Origin: an uncultured Leptotrichia sp.
Lineage (GTDB): Bacteria > Fusobacteriota > Fusobacteriia > Fusobacteriales > Leptotrichiaceae
Assembly (NCBI GenBank): GCA_938017765.1
Contig: CALIJH010000074.1
Coordinates: forward strand, 1-36,558
Length of the DNA stretch: 36,558 nt
Direction of reading: 5' to 3'
Under the pieces are notes generated by a model, which did no database searches, was not told the DNA's origin, and was given only the letters and a program-made list of their open reading frames with translations. Each line of letters opens with the position of its first letter. Position 1 is the first letter of the stretch. A program made the position numbers and the translations under genes. Positions 21,344 through 29,403 of this stretch are shown piece after piece.

Positions 21344-23090
21344 AAATAATTATTGGCAGGACAGATTTATCGAGGAAGAGGAAAGGCTTAATAAAATAGC
21401 AGGAGACGAATTTCGGAGACAGCAGCTTGAATATGAAAGGGCTATCGCAAGAATAAACAAGGATATCGAAGTGTGGTACAACAGAATCGCTAAAAACAAC
21501 GACGTGTCACTGGCTGAGGCTAAAAAGTTGCTGAACGACAAAGAACTTAAGGAGTTCAAATGGACGCTTGACGAATACATCAAGCATGGGGAAGAAAACG
21601 GAATCAAGAAGGACTGGAGCAGACAACTTGAAAATGCAAGTGCAAGGGTACACATAGAACGGCTTGAGGCTATGAAGTTGCAAGTAAGAGGGGAAATAGA
21701 AAAGCTTTATAATGGCCGTGAAAGCGGATTTGAAAGCTATCTTAAAAATCTTTATAAAGATCAGTACAACCGTACGGCTTTTCAGATAGCAAAAGGTACA
21801 GGGGTAGCAACTAACATATACAGTTTAAACGATAAGTTAGTAAATACGGTTATTAAAAAGCCATGGGCTCCCGACGGGAAAACTTTTTCAGACAGGATCT
21901 GGGAAGATAAGGACAAGCTTATAAATACCCTTCACACTGAAATGACGCAGGCATTTATCCGAGGCGACAATCTTGAAAAACTGGCGGACAAAATCGCTGA
22001 GAAAATGAAAGTGTCAAAAGCCAATGCATCAAGGCTGGTGTACACAGAAAGTGCAGCTTACTCAAGTAGGGCAAGGCTTAAAAGTTATCAGGATTTAGGT
22101 GTAGAAAAGTATGAAATAGTGGCCACACTGGATAACAGGACATCTGACATATGTCAGGATATGGACGGCAAAGTATTTGACTTAAAGGATTATGAAGTTG
22201 GGGTCACAGCAAATCCGTTCCACGTCAGATGCCGAACTACTACAGCACCGTATTTTGATGATGACGAGGGAGAACGTGCTGCAAGGAATGAAACTACGGG
22301 TAAAACCGAATATGTCCCAGCAAATATGAAATACGAGGACTGGAAAGAAAAACATATCGTTGAAGAAAATGCTAAAACAGGGTATAATATTAAAGAAAAA
22401 CTGAATACAGAACAGATAAAAGTGCTTGATAACATTTTAGATAAGGCTCCTGAGGAGTTTAAAAAAGCGTGGGATGTGTATAAAGATGACTTCAAAATAA
22501 TTGATTTTGTCGAAAATTTAAAAGATAGTTATCCTCACTACAATGATGAGCTTCAAGGGATGTATATAACTAAAAAGGATTTAATGGGAAATAAGACATG
22601 GTTAAAACCGTTTGAGATGTTTTTTCATGAAGCAGGTCATCAGTTAGACCACTTAATTAACCTGAAAAAATTGAAAGGTTTTGAGGGTTATTATATAAGT
22701 GATATTTGGAGAAGTATCAAATATAAAAATTTCACATTAGGAAGTATGCTTGAAGCGGAATACAGCGATTATATCAATTTGATAAAAGACGGCAAGAATT
22801 TAAGTAATTCAGAAGTATTCAAAATTATAAAAGATAAATATAAAAATAGAAGTGCCAATTCAATTAAGGAGCTATCAGATTTGTTTTCAGGATTATCAAA
22901 AGGCGGTTTCAGTTTAGGTTTCGGACACAGAAAGGAATATTGGGAAGATATCCCTGTTTCAAAGGAAGCTTTTGCTGAATTTACGAGTTCTTTAGCTACT
23001 AATCCTGAAAGCTTAGAATTATTGAAAGAGGTTTTTCCGAAATCCTATGAAATTTATCTTGAAATGCTTGAATACGGAGCGTTGGAATAG
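21336..23090 (+). CDS. MuF-type minor head protein with C-terminal metallopeptidase toxin domain, 584 aa
   Basis: Residues 1-340 are a Phage_Mu_F/SPP1 gp7 minor head protein: coiled N-terminus, AFIRGDNLEKLADKIAEKM, RLVYTESAAYSSRARLKSYQ, TLDNRTSDICQDMDGKVF and NPFHVRCRT. Residues about 350-584 are extra. They contain a zincin motif HEAGHQLDH (431-439) and EAFAEF (544-549), a likely downstream Glu ligand, ending LATNPESLELLKEVFPKSYE. Minor head proteins with toxin C-termini are the 'MuF polymorphic toxins' of temperate phages, usually followed by an immunity gene, as here. The domain would ride in the capsid and may be injected with DNA; its substrate is unknown. AT content rises sharply after about 22380, marking the acquired module. 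Confidence 0.85.
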   Translation: MSKNNYWQDRFIEEEERLNKIAGDEFRRQQLEYERAIARINKDIEVWYNRIAKNNDVSLAEAKKLLNDKELKEFKWTLDEYIKHGEENGIKKDWSRQLENASARVHIERLEAMKLQVRGEIEKLYNGRESGFESYLKNLYKDQYNRTAFQIAKGTGVATNIYSLNDKLVNTVIKKPWAPDGKTFSDRIWEDKDKLINTLHTEMTQAFIRGDNLEKLADKIAEKMKVSKANASRLVYTESAAYSSRARLKSYQDLGVEKYEIVATLDNRTSDICQDMDGKVFDLKDYEVGVTANPFHVRCRTTTAPYFDDDEGERAARNETTGKTEYVPANMKYEDWKEKHIVEENAKTGYNIKEKLNTEQIKVLDNILDKAPEEFKKAWDVYKDDFKIIDFVENLKDSYPHYNDELQGMYITKKDLMGNKTWLKPFEMFFHEAGHQLDHLINLKKLKGFEGYYISDIWRSIKYKNFTLGSMLEAEYSDYINLIKDGKNLSNSEVFKIIKDKYKNRSANSIKELSDLFSGLSKGGFSLGFGHRKEYWEDIPVSKEAFAEFTSSLATNPESLELLKEVFPKSYEIYLEMLEYGALE

Positions 23091-23101
23091 GAGGATTTAA
23101 G

Positions 23102-23350
23102 ATGTTTCATAAAACGTTTGATTTAAACGGTTTAGAAAAAGAAATACGCGAATACAGGGAAAAGATAGATGATATAGAGCCATTTATTCCTGAAAATTGG
23201 CTACCTGAAAATTTTAAAAAGGAAAATTTGAGAGAAATATTTATTAAAGCGGTTAGAAGCAATAAGAAATTTGAGGAGTTCATGCCTGATGAATTTAAAA
23301 GGCATTTAAGAATCTATCTTGAGGGGATAGATAAAGGATTGGTTTACTAA
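23102..23350 (+). CDS. candidate immunity protein for the MuF toxin, 82 aa
   Basis: An acidic, helical, soluble 82-residue protein (MFHKTFDLNGLEKEIREYRE, DDIEPFIPENWLPENFKKEN, MPDEFKRHLRIYLEGIDKG). TAGGAGGA lies before the ATG, 11 nt after the toxin stop, and an intrinsic terminator closes the pair. It has no counterpart in ordinary PBSX-type head operons, where the scaffold follows the minor head protein directly. The immunity role is inferred from position, size and acidity; no family is recognised. Confidence 0.65.
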   Translation: MFHKTFDLNGLEKEIREYREKIDDIEPFIPENWLPENFKKENLREIFIKAVRSNKKFEEFMPDEFKRHLRIYLEGIDKGLVY

Positions 23351-23378
23351 AATCCTGAAAACATTTAAAAGATAATTG

Positions 23379-23407
23379 AGAGCAGTTTAACGACTGCTCT
23401 TTTTTAT
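23379..23407 (+). terminator. intrinsic terminator after the MuF toxin/immunity pair
   Basis: AGAGCAG (23379-23385), 8-nt loop, CTGCTCT (23394-23400), then a T-run. It lies inside the late operon, isolating the toxin cassette from the scaffold and capsid genes. Confidence 0.85.
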
Positions 23408-23494
23408 TTATAGTCGTCTTTTTAGTATTTGCAGACGATAAAGAACAAATCACAAAAAAATAATTCGTCGACAGACGTAAAAATGGAGGGAATT

Positions 23495-24085
23495 ATGAAA
23501 AAGGAAGAGTTACTAAAATTAGGACTTACAGAGGAACAGGCTGAAAAGGTATTATCTGCTAATACGGAACAGCTGAAGGAGTTTGTGCCTTACGCAAGGT
23601 TTAAAGAGCTTATTGATGATAAGAACGAACTGAAAAAACAGGTTTCAGAAAGAGACAAGCAGCTTGAGAATCTAAAGAACATTAACGGCGATATGGAAGC
23701 CCTTAAAACTACTATAACGCAGTTACAGGCGGACAATAAGGCGGCGACGGAAAAATACAATGCAGAGCTTGCGGATTTAAAGCTTAATAATGCCGTGGAT
23801 ACTGCTTTATTAGGTGCCAATGCTGTGAATGTTAAAGCCGTGAAAGCGTTGCTTGATATGGACAAGATTAAGCTTGATGGAGAAGTCCTGCTGGGTATTA
23901 ATGAACAGCTTGAAACTTTAAAAGGTGCTGATGACAGTAAAATGCTATTTAAGGGAGCAGATGTCAAAAACGGATTTTCAGGGGTTAAGCCGGGAGAGGG
24001 CAACACTGGCGATAGTGGATCAAAACCGAAAACATTAGCAGAAAGTATAGCTGCAGCGTTATCGGGTAATAATCAGAATGAATAA
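23495..24085 (+). CDS. capsid scaffolding protein (Phage_GP20 family), 196 aa
   Basis: Begins MKKEELLKLGLTEEQAEKVL, then a long coiled coil (ELKKQVSERDKQLENLKNIN ... TEKYNAELADLKLNNAV), VDTALLGANAVNVKAVKALL and a Gly/Ser-rich C-terminal tail. This is the layout of Phage_GP20 scaffold proteins, which lie before the major capsid gene and direct prohead assembly. The ATG at 23495 has TGGAGGG upstream; a 22-codon longer frame from 23429 has no ribosome-binding site. Confidence 0.83.
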   Translation: MKKEELLKLGLTEEQAEKVLSANTEQLKEFVPYARFKELIDDKNELKKQVSERDKQLENLKNINGDMEALKTTITQLQADNKAATEKYNAELADLKLNNAVDTALLGANAVNVKAVKALLDMDKIKLDGEVLLGINEQLETLKGADDSKMLFKGADVKNGFSGVKPGEGNTGDSGSKPKTLAESIAAALSGNNQNE

Positions 24086-24107
24086 AAAATAATAGGAGGT
24101 GGCTTAT

Positions 24108-25061
24108 ATGCCAATAACATTAGCGGAAGCTAAAAAGAATGTACAGGATGACTTACAAATGGGAGTAATTGATGAATTTGCAAAGTCGAATTTTATATTA
24201 AACAATATACTGTTTGACAACGTGGTATCGCCTACAGGCGGCGGAACTACAATGACATACGGATATACAAGATTAAAAACACAACCTACTGCGGACTTCA
24301 GGGAAGTAAATCACGAGTACACAGCTCAGGAAGTATCTAAGGAAAGGTTTAATGTAGACCTCAAAATATTCGGCGGAGCGTTTGAAATTGACAGGGTAAT
24401 AGCAGATATGGGAGGAATAATATCTGAAGTACAGCTTCAAATGTCTCAGAAAATAAAAGCTGCGTCTGCACTGTTTAACGATACGGTAATAAACGGGGAC
24501 AGCGCAGTAAACAGTAAAGCCTTTGATGGACTGGATAAGGCAATAACTGGAAGCACGACTGAATATATTCCAACTGCGGCGATAGACTTGTCAGATTCTG
24601 CGGCAATAGACTCGAACTGGAGAGTATTCTTAGATCAGCTGGATGAATTCCTGATGGGACTTGACGGGACACCAACAATGATAGCGGGAAATGTGAAGCT
24701 GATAGCTAAAATAAAGGCTATTGCAAGAAGAGCCGGGCAGTATCAGATAACTCAAAACGGTTTCGGGCAACAGATTGAAAGCTATGCAGGAGTACCTTTG
24801 ATTGATTTAGGTGCAAAGGCGGGAACTAACGATCCTGTATCTGCAATAAACGGACAAGGGGAAACTTCACTTTATGCTGTAAGATTTGGTATGGATGGTT
24901 TCCACGCCGTTGCTCCCGCAGGAAACGCCCTGATTAAAACTTGGCTCCCTGATTTTAAAACAGCGGGAGCGGTTAAAAAAGGAGAAGTCGAAATGCTTGC
25001 AGCGGTTGCATTAAAAGCTACTAAAGCGGCGGGAGCATTCAGAAAAATCAAGGTGAAATAG
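24108..25061 (+). CDS. major capsid protein, 317 aa
   Basis: The protein begins MPITLAEAKKNVQDDLQMGV and shows features of the HK97-fold capsid proteins of PBSX/SKIN-like phages: VIDEFAKSNFILNNILFDNV, GGGTTMTYGYTRLKTQPTAD, a long central helix region, YAGVPLIDLGAK and LYAVRFGMDGFHAVAPAGNA near the C-terminus. The ATG at 24108 follows AGGAGGT by 7 nt. GC content and codon use are the highest of the late genes, as expected for the most abundant virion protein. No N-terminal prohead protease region is seen. Confidence 0.85.
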   Translation: MPITLAEAKKNVQDDLQMGVIDEFAKSNFILNNILFDNVVSPTGGGTTMTYGYTRLKTQPTADFREVNHEYTAQEVSKERFNVDLKIFGGAFEIDRVIADMGGIISEVQLQMSQKIKAASALFNDTVINGDSAVNSKAFDGLDKAITGSTTEYIPTAAIDLSDSAAIDSNWRVFLDQLDEFLMGLDGTPTMIAGNVKLIAKIKAIARRAGQYQITQNGFGQQIESYAGVPLIDLGAKAGTNDPVSAINGQGETSLYAVRFGMDGFHAVAPAGNALIKTWLPDFKTAGAVKKGEVEMLAAVALKATKAAGAFRKIKVK

Positions 25062-25070
25062 GAGGAACTA

Positions 25071-25259
25071 ATGGCTATAATAAATACACCGAATAAAGAG
25101 TTTACTGGCATAAGCGCCAGTGTAACTTTTATTAATGGTACTGGAAAAACGGACAATCCATATCTGGTTGAATGGTTTAGGGAGCATGGATACGAGATAG
25201 TGGAAGACGAGGAAACAGCAGATGAAACTGCTGAAAAATCTAAAAAACCTAAAAAGTAG
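25071..25259 (+). CDS. small post-capsid protein, 62 aa
   Basis: MAIINTPNKEFTGISASVTF, INGTGKTDNPYLVEWFREHG, YEIVEDEETADETAEKSKKP. The order beta-strand, Gly-Thr turn, then 'WFREHGYEI' followed by a charged tail is seen in small proteins that follow major capsid genes in this phage group. They may be capsid accessory proteins, but the function is not established. TAGGAGGA precedes the ATG. Confidence 0.65.
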   Translation: MAIINTPNKEFTGISASVTFINGTGKTDNPYLVEWFREHGYEIVEDEETADETAEKSKKPKK

Positions 25260-25268
25260 GTGTAAGAT

Positions 25269-25667
25269 ATGGAATACGTTGAAAACATCACTGAAGATGT
25301 TAAAAAATCACTGAAGTCGGTAGGCTACGATGTAGTAGATGCCGACTTATTTTTATTAAATCAGAGTATTGAAAAAGTCAAGGCGTATATTAAGAACAAG
25401 ACTAATCAGAATAAGGTTCCTGAGGGTCTTAAATACGTGTGGATTGACAGAAGTGTAGGCGAGTTCTTATTCTTTAAGAAATCTCTCAATCAGCTTAACA
25501 TCCCTAATCTCAATTTTGGACGTATAGTGAAAGAAATAGGAGAGGGAGATACTAAGGTCGTCTTTGAAAATACAAAGACTACAGGCGATAAATTTGAAGT
25601 CTACATCGAATATTTGTTAACTAAAGGAGAAAGTGAATTACTAAGATACAGGAGAATAGTATGGTAA
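25269..25667 (+). CDS. head-tail connector (gp6/YqbG-like), 132 aa
   Basis: Helical N-terminus (NITEDVKKSLKSVGYDVVDA, DLFLLNQSIEKVKAYIKNKT) followed by PEGLKYVWIDRSVGEFLFFK and a C-terminal beta pair (GDKFEVYIEYLLTKG). This is the adaptor fold that sits under the portal and continues the DNA channel. It follows the capsid genes as in PBSX/SKIN. It overlaps the next gene by 7 nt. Confidence 0.75.
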   Translation: MEYVENITEDVKKSLKSVGYDVVDADLFLLNQSIEKVKAYIKNKTNQNKVPEGLKYVWIDRSVGEFLFFKKSLNQLNIPNLNFGRIVKEIGEGDTKVVFENTKTTGDKFEVYIEYLLTKGESELLRYRRIVW

Positions 25668-26035
25668 GTGATATATTAAGAGAGGCAAGAGAAGCTATCC
25701 AGTCCATGTGGGACGGCAGATGTAATATATACAGCTATCAAGAAACGGTTGATGAATTCGGAGCGACGGAAGTTAAACCAAATGTATTGCTTTTTAAGGA
25801 TTTACCTTGTCGTTTAAGTTTTAAGAACATAAGTCAGACAAGTCAGGGCGAAACATTCGCAGGAACATCTCAAGTTGTAAAACTATTTATCGCCCCTGAG
25901 TTATACGTTCCTCCCGGATGTGTATTTGAAGTTACACAAAACGGAGTTACAAGGAAGTACAAACACAGCGGAGTATCGGCAGTTTACACTAATCATCAGG
26001 AGATTATACTCGATATTTACAAGGAGCGTGCTTGA
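25661..26035 (+). CDS. xkdH: head-tail stopper (XkdH/YqbH-like), 124 aa
   Basis: Starts MVSDILREAREAIQSMWDGR, then CNIYSYQETVDEFGATEVKP, LPCRLSFKNISQTSQGE, VKLFIAPELYVPPGCVFEVT and KYKHSGVSAVYTNHQEIILD. The DGRCNIY...CRLSF...KLFI.P...I..GC pattern is typical of the SPP1 gp16/XkdH stopper family, which seals the channel after packaging. AGGAGA lies before the ATG within the preceding gene. Confidence 0.77.
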   Translation: MVSDILREAREAIQSMWDGRCNIYSYQETVDEFGATEVKPNVLLFKDLPCRLSFKNISQTSQGETFAGTSQVVKLFIAPELYVPPGCVFEVTQNGVTRKYKHSGVSAVYTNHQEIILDIYKERA

Positions 26036-26036
26036 T

Positions 26037-26477
26037 ATGGCTTCCAGTAAAGTAAAAGTAGATTTTAACGAAATTAAAAGAGTAGCTGAGGCATTAAAAT
26101 CGGCAAACACTCGACTGTTCATTACTAAGATTACAGATGAAATAGCTTTAAGATTGCTAAGAAAGGCAATAAAAAGAACTCCTGTCGAAGAAGGAACTTT
26201 ACGAAGAAACTGGAATATAGCATCGGTAGAAGAAGCGGGAAATGGCTATGAAGTTACTGTTTTCAACCCTATGGAATATGCATCTTACGTTGAATTTGGG
26301 CATAGGCAGGAACCCGGCAGATATGTTCCAGCTATCGGGAAGAGGCTTAAAAAATCTTGGGTACAAGGGCAGTTTTTTCTTACAAAATCCGAAATTGAAC
26401 TTGAAAGGGAGCTGCCTAAAATAATTGAAAAAAAGCTTGAAATATGGCTTAAGGAGGTAATGGGAAGTGGTAAATAA
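26037..26477 (+). CDS. xkdI: tail completion protein (HK97 gp10/XkdI-like), 146 aa
   Basis: The start ATG at 26037 follows the previous stop by 1 nt, with AAGGAG 14 nt upstream. The HK97 gp10-type core is evident: RLLRKAIKRTPVEEGTLRRN, WNIASVEEAGNGYEVTVFNP, MEYASYVEFGHRQEPGRYVP, followed by a basic FFLTKSEIELERELPKIIEK helix. These proteins help join head and tail. A longer frame starting at 25920 lies inside the stopper gene and is rejected. Confidence 0.78.
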   Translation: MASSKVKVDFNEIKRVAEALKSANTRLFITKITDEIALRLLRKAIKRTPVEEGTLRRNWNIASVEEAGNGYEVTVFNPMEYASYVEFGHRQEPGRYVPAIGKRLKKSWVQGQFFLTKSEIELERELPKIIEKKLEIWLKEVMGSGK

Positions 26478-26889
26478 TATTGTTGATGGTGTCGTGTCAA
26501 TACTATTTAAAAAATATGGCATTACGGTATATAAAAACAAAATTTCACAAAACTTCAGAGAGCCTTGCTTTTTCGTTAAGGTGCTAACACATAGCGAGGA
26601 TAGGCTGATTGGAAAGAGATACAAGGCTGATACCGCGATTTTAATTCAGTACATAGATGATGAGAACACTCCCGACACAAGAAGATTGTATACTGTGCTG
26701 CAGGATTTAGATACTCTGACTGAAGTAATTGAACTTAAGAATTATGGGCAGTTAAGAAGTTATAAGAGAAAAGGCGAAGTAACAGACGGGAATATTCAAT
26801 ATCAGGCCTATTTCAGTTACTTCGCATATAAATATAACGAAACAGAGAAAATGGAAGAATTGCAACTTAAAGGAGGTATTAAAAATTAA
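26467..26889 (+). CDS. tail terminator (YqbJ/XkdJ-like), 140 aa
   Basis: The GTG start at 26467 is preceded by AAGGAGG with about 9-nt spacing. Sequence: VNNIVDGVVSILFKKYGITV, YKNKISQNFREPCFFVKVLT, KRYKADTAILIQYIDDENTP, DTRRLYTVLQDLDTLTEVIE, and YQAYFSYFAYKYNETEKMEE. It has the alpha/beta pattern of tail terminators, which cap the growing tail tube and connect it to the head. It overlaps the gp10-like gene by 11 nt. Confidence 0.72.
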   Translation: MVNNIVDGVVSILFKKYGITVYKNKISQNFREPCFFVKVLTHSEDRLIGKRYKADTAILIQYIDDENTPDTRRLYTVLQDLDTLTEVIELKNYGQLRSYKRKGEVTDGNIQYQAYFSYFAYKYNETEKMEELQLKGGIKN

Positions 26890-27068
26890 TGGCTAAAAAG
26901 AATAATGTTGCTGATGAAAATAAATTTACAAAAGAGCAGTTATACAGCTCTAAAAAATACGAAATGAAAAAAGATATAATAGCGATAGTGCTGAAAGATA
27001 ATGAGCTTTATACGACTGACGAGGCGGATAAGGCGATAAAGGAATTTTTAGATAAGGAGGTTGAATAA
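26889..27068 (+). CDS. small pre-sheath protein, 59 aa
   Basis: MAKKNNVADENKFTKEQLYS, SKKYEMKKDIIAIVLKDNEL, YTTDEADKAIKEFLDKEVE. AAAGGAGGT lies upstream, and its TAA overlaps the ATG of the sheath gene (TAATG). Short proteins with the FTKEQL...SKKY...D.....L.....YT.EE....I..F pattern commonly sit before XkdK-type sheath genes; they are of unknown function. Confidence 0.68.
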   Translation: MAKKNNVADENKFTKEQLYSSKKYEMKKDIIAIVLKDNELYTTDEADKAIKEFLDKEVE

Positions 27069-28375
27069 TGGCTTATGGAGGAGGAACATGGTTAGTTCAA
27101 AATAAAGTGTTGCCTGGATCATACATCAACTTTGTCAGTCTTGCAAGGGCGATTGTGAGTTTAGCAGATAGAGGATATGCAGCTATGCCTCTTGAACTTG
27201 ATTGGGGCGTAGATGGTGAAGTATTTACTGTTGAAAACTCAGATTTTCAGAAAGATAGTCTGAAAATTTTCGGATACAGTTATGACCATGAAAAAATGAA
27301 AGGTTTAAGGGATTTGTTCAGCAACGCAAAGACATTATACGCATATAAACTGAACGAGGGGGCAAAAGCGTCAAATGAATTCGCAACAGCTAAATATGCG
27401 GGAAAAAGAGGGAATGATATAAAAATATCCATATCCGCGAATGTTGACGATCCGTCAAAATGGGACGTTGATACGATGCTGGATAACAAAAGGATTGACT
27501 CTCAGACCGTATCAGCGGTTACAGATTTGAAAAATAATGATTTTGTGGACTTCAAATCTGGGGCTTCTCTTTCTTCAACATCTGCAACGCCACTTACTGG
27601 AGGAACTAACGGAACAGCAGTAGCAGGGGCAGAATATCAAAAATTTTTAGATAAAATCGAAACGTATTATTTCAATACGTTAGGATGTTTATCTACTGAT
27701 ACGACAATTAAAAAACTGTTTATTCAGTTCACTAAACGTATGAGAAACGAAGTTGGAGCTAAATTTCAGACGGTTCTGTATAGAGCTGAATTCGCAGATT
27801 TCGAGGGGGTTATATCAGTTCAAAATAAAGCTCTCGGGAATGATCAGGATTCATCTGCGGTATACTGGGTAACCGGAGCAGAAGCGGGCTGCGAAGTGAA
27901 TAAGTCAGTAACGAATAAAACATATGAGGGTGATTTTAAACTTGAGTTTGCAGAGAATCAGACGGGTCTCGCTAACGGAATTAAGGCAGGGAAATTCTTA
28001 TTCCACAGGGCCGAAAATCAGGTTAAGGTTCTGACGGACATCAATACGTTTACATCAATAGAACCTGAAAAGAATGATGACTTCAGTTCTAATCAGACGA
28101 TAAGGGTACTTGATCAGATAGCAGTCGATATCGCGAGACTGTTTAACAAATCTTTTGTCGGAAAAGTTGCAAACGATGCCCAAGGACGTACTTCGCTGTG
28201 GGATAATATAGTGGATCATCATAAGGAGCTTCAGAAGATAAGGGCAATTGAAAACTTTGACTCAAAAGATGTCGCAGTTGAAAAAGGGAAGAATAAAAAA
28301 TCAGTAATCGTAACAGACAAAGTTACGCCTGTCAATGCGATGGAACAGTTATATATGACTGTCATCGTTGCTTAA
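27068..28375 (+). CDS. xkdK: contractile tail sheath protein (XkdK-like), 435 aa
   Basis: The protein begins MAYGGGTWLVQNKVLPGSYI and NFVSLARAIVSLADRGYAAM, the signature N-terminus of XkdK/YqbM sheaths, continues with GAKASNEFATAKYAGKRGND (inserted beta domain) and ends with SNQTIRVLDQIAVDIARLFN and VTPVNAMEQLYMTVIV, the conserved C-terminal arm used for inter-subunit handshakes. Length is normal. It fixes the virion as a myovirus. AAGGAGG precedes the ATG. A terminator-like hairpin follows the stop. Confidence 0.9.
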   Translation: MAYGGGTWLVQNKVLPGSYINFVSLARAIVSLADRGYAAMPLELDWGVDGEVFTVENSDFQKDSLKIFGYSYDHEKMKGLRDLFSNAKTLYAYKLNEGAKASNEFATAKYAGKRGNDIKISISANVDDPSKWDVDTMLDNKRIDSQTVSAVTDLKNNDFVDFKSGASLSSTSATPLTGGTNGTAVAGAEYQKFLDKIETYYFNTLGCLSTDTTIKKLFIQFTKRMRNEVGAKFQTVLYRAEFADFEGVISVQNKALGNDQDSSAVYWVTGAEAGCEVNKSVTNKTYEGDFKLEFAENQTGLANGIKAGKFLFHRAENQVKVLTDINTFTSIEPEKNDDFSSNQTIRVLDQIAVDIARLFNKSFVGKVANDAQGRTSLWDNIVDHHKELQKIRAIENFDSKDVAVEKGKNKKSVIVTDKVTPVNAMEQLYMTVIVA

Positions 28376-28400
28376 AGGGGTTAAGATACCCCTCTTTTTA
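28376..28400 (+). terminator. attenuator-like hairpin after the sheath gene
   Basis: AGGGG (28376-28380), 8-nt loop, CCCCT (28389-28393), then CTTTTTAATTTTTT. A short but GC-only stem with an interrupted T-run; it probably gives partial termination between sheath and tube genes. Confidence 0.6.
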
Positions 28401-28424
28401 ATTTTTTAAATAAGGAGGAAAAAT

Positions 28425-28898
28425 ATGGCAACAGCAACTATGAATGCAGGGGACGCTATAACAGGGAGTCTTGGAAACTGCTATGTAACAATAGAGGGCA
28501 GAAGATTTTTATTTCTACAGCTAATAAGCATTGAAGCAAAAGCCGAGAAAAATAAAACCGAAGTTCCGATTATGGGGAAAACCGGAAAGGGGAACAAGGC
28601 GACTGGCTGGAAAGGGACAGGAACGGCTAAATATCATTACGGAATAAATAAATTTAGGGAACTTATGTCGAGATATGCTAAAACAGGAGAAGACGTATAT
28701 TTCGATATACAGGTAATGAATGACGATCCTACTACTAAAGTCGGAAGACAGATAGTAGTCCTTAAAGGATGTAATTTTAACGGTATGACAATAGCTAAAC
28801 TTGATGCGGATGCAGAGTATTTGGAAGATGAACTCGAATTTACATTTGAAGACTTTGAATATGCCGAAACATTCAGGAACTTAGCGGGTATGGAATAA
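28425..28898 (+). CDS. xkdM: tail tube protein (XkdM-like), 157 aa
   Basis: Begins MATATMNAGDAITGSLGNCY, then VTIEGRRFLFLQLISIEAKA, EKNKTEVPIMGKTGKGNKAT, GWKGTGTAKYHYGINKFREL and a beta-rich end (DAEYLEDELEFTFEDFEYAE). This is the XkdM family, the inner tube of the contractile tail. TAAGGAGGA precedes the ATG. It is flanked on both sides by terminator-like hairpins, consistent with separate dosage control of a high-copy protein. Confidence 0.9.
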   Translation: MATATMNAGDAITGSLGNCYVTIEGRRFLFLQLISIEAKAEKNKTEVPIMGKTGKGNKATGWKGTGTAKYHYGINKFRELMSRYAKTGEDVYFDIQVMNDDPTTKVGRQIVVLKGCNFNGMTIAKLDADAEYLEDELEFTFEDFEYAETFRNLAGME

Positions 28899-28904
28899 AA
28901 TTTT

Positions 28905-28931
28905 AGCAGGTGTGATGCCTGCTTTTTTTTT
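28905..28931 (+). terminator. intrinsic terminator after the tail tube gene
   Basis: AGCAGG (28905-28910), 7-nt loop, CCTGCT (28918-28923), followed by nine T. A strong-looking terminator within the late operon, just before the low-copy chaperone and tape measure genes. Confidence 0.82.
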
Positions 28932-28956
28932 ATATTATGAAAGGCGGTAAAAAATA

Positions 28957-29403
28957 ATGGCAGATAGACTAAAAAGCTTCTTTAAGCAGAATGCAAAACC
29001 AATAGAAAATGAAAAAGTTGTAGTATCGGAGAGATTTACGGATGAAAACGGAAAACCGATTGAATGGGAAATAAAAGCTATTTCTAATGAACAGGACGAC
29101 AAATTAAGGGAAGACTGTACTAAACAGGAAAAAATAAAAAAAGGAGTGTACGTTCCTAAACTTGACTATAGTGCGTATCTGAAAAGGCTGCTCGTGTCCT
29201 GCGTGGTATTTCCTGAACTGGATGACGCAGAACTACAGGACAGCTATGGAGTAATGGGTGAGGAGGCGTTACTTTCCGCTATGTTGCTTCCGGGGGAGTA
29301 TAGCAATCTGGCAGAAGAGGTGCAGGCAATATGTGGATTTGATAAAGACATACTTGAAGAAAAGGTAGATGAGGCAAAAAACTCATTGAGGAGGACGGAT
29401 TAG
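28957..29403 (+). CDS. xkdN: tail assembly chaperone (XkdN-like, gpG analogue), 148 aa
   Basis: MADRLKSFFKQNAKPIENEK, ERFTDENGKPIEWEIKAISN, EQDDKLREDCTKQEK, LDYSAYLKRLLVSCVVFPEL, YGVMGEEALLSAMLLPGEYS, NLAEEVQAICGFDKDILEEK. This is the XkdN/phage tail chaperone family, located between tube and tape measure genes. It coats the tape measure during tail assembly. AAAGGCGG precedes the ATG. Near its 3' end the slippery A AAA AAC allows a fraction of ribosomes to shift into the -1 frame and make an extended product. Confidence 0.83.
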   Translation: MADRLKSFFKQNAKPIENEKVVVSERFTDENGKPIEWEIKAISNEQDDKLREDCTKQEKIKKGVYVPKLDYSAYLKRLLVSCVVFPELDDAELQDSYGVMGEEALLSAMLLPGEYSNLAEEVQAICGFDKDILEEKVDEAKNSLRRTD

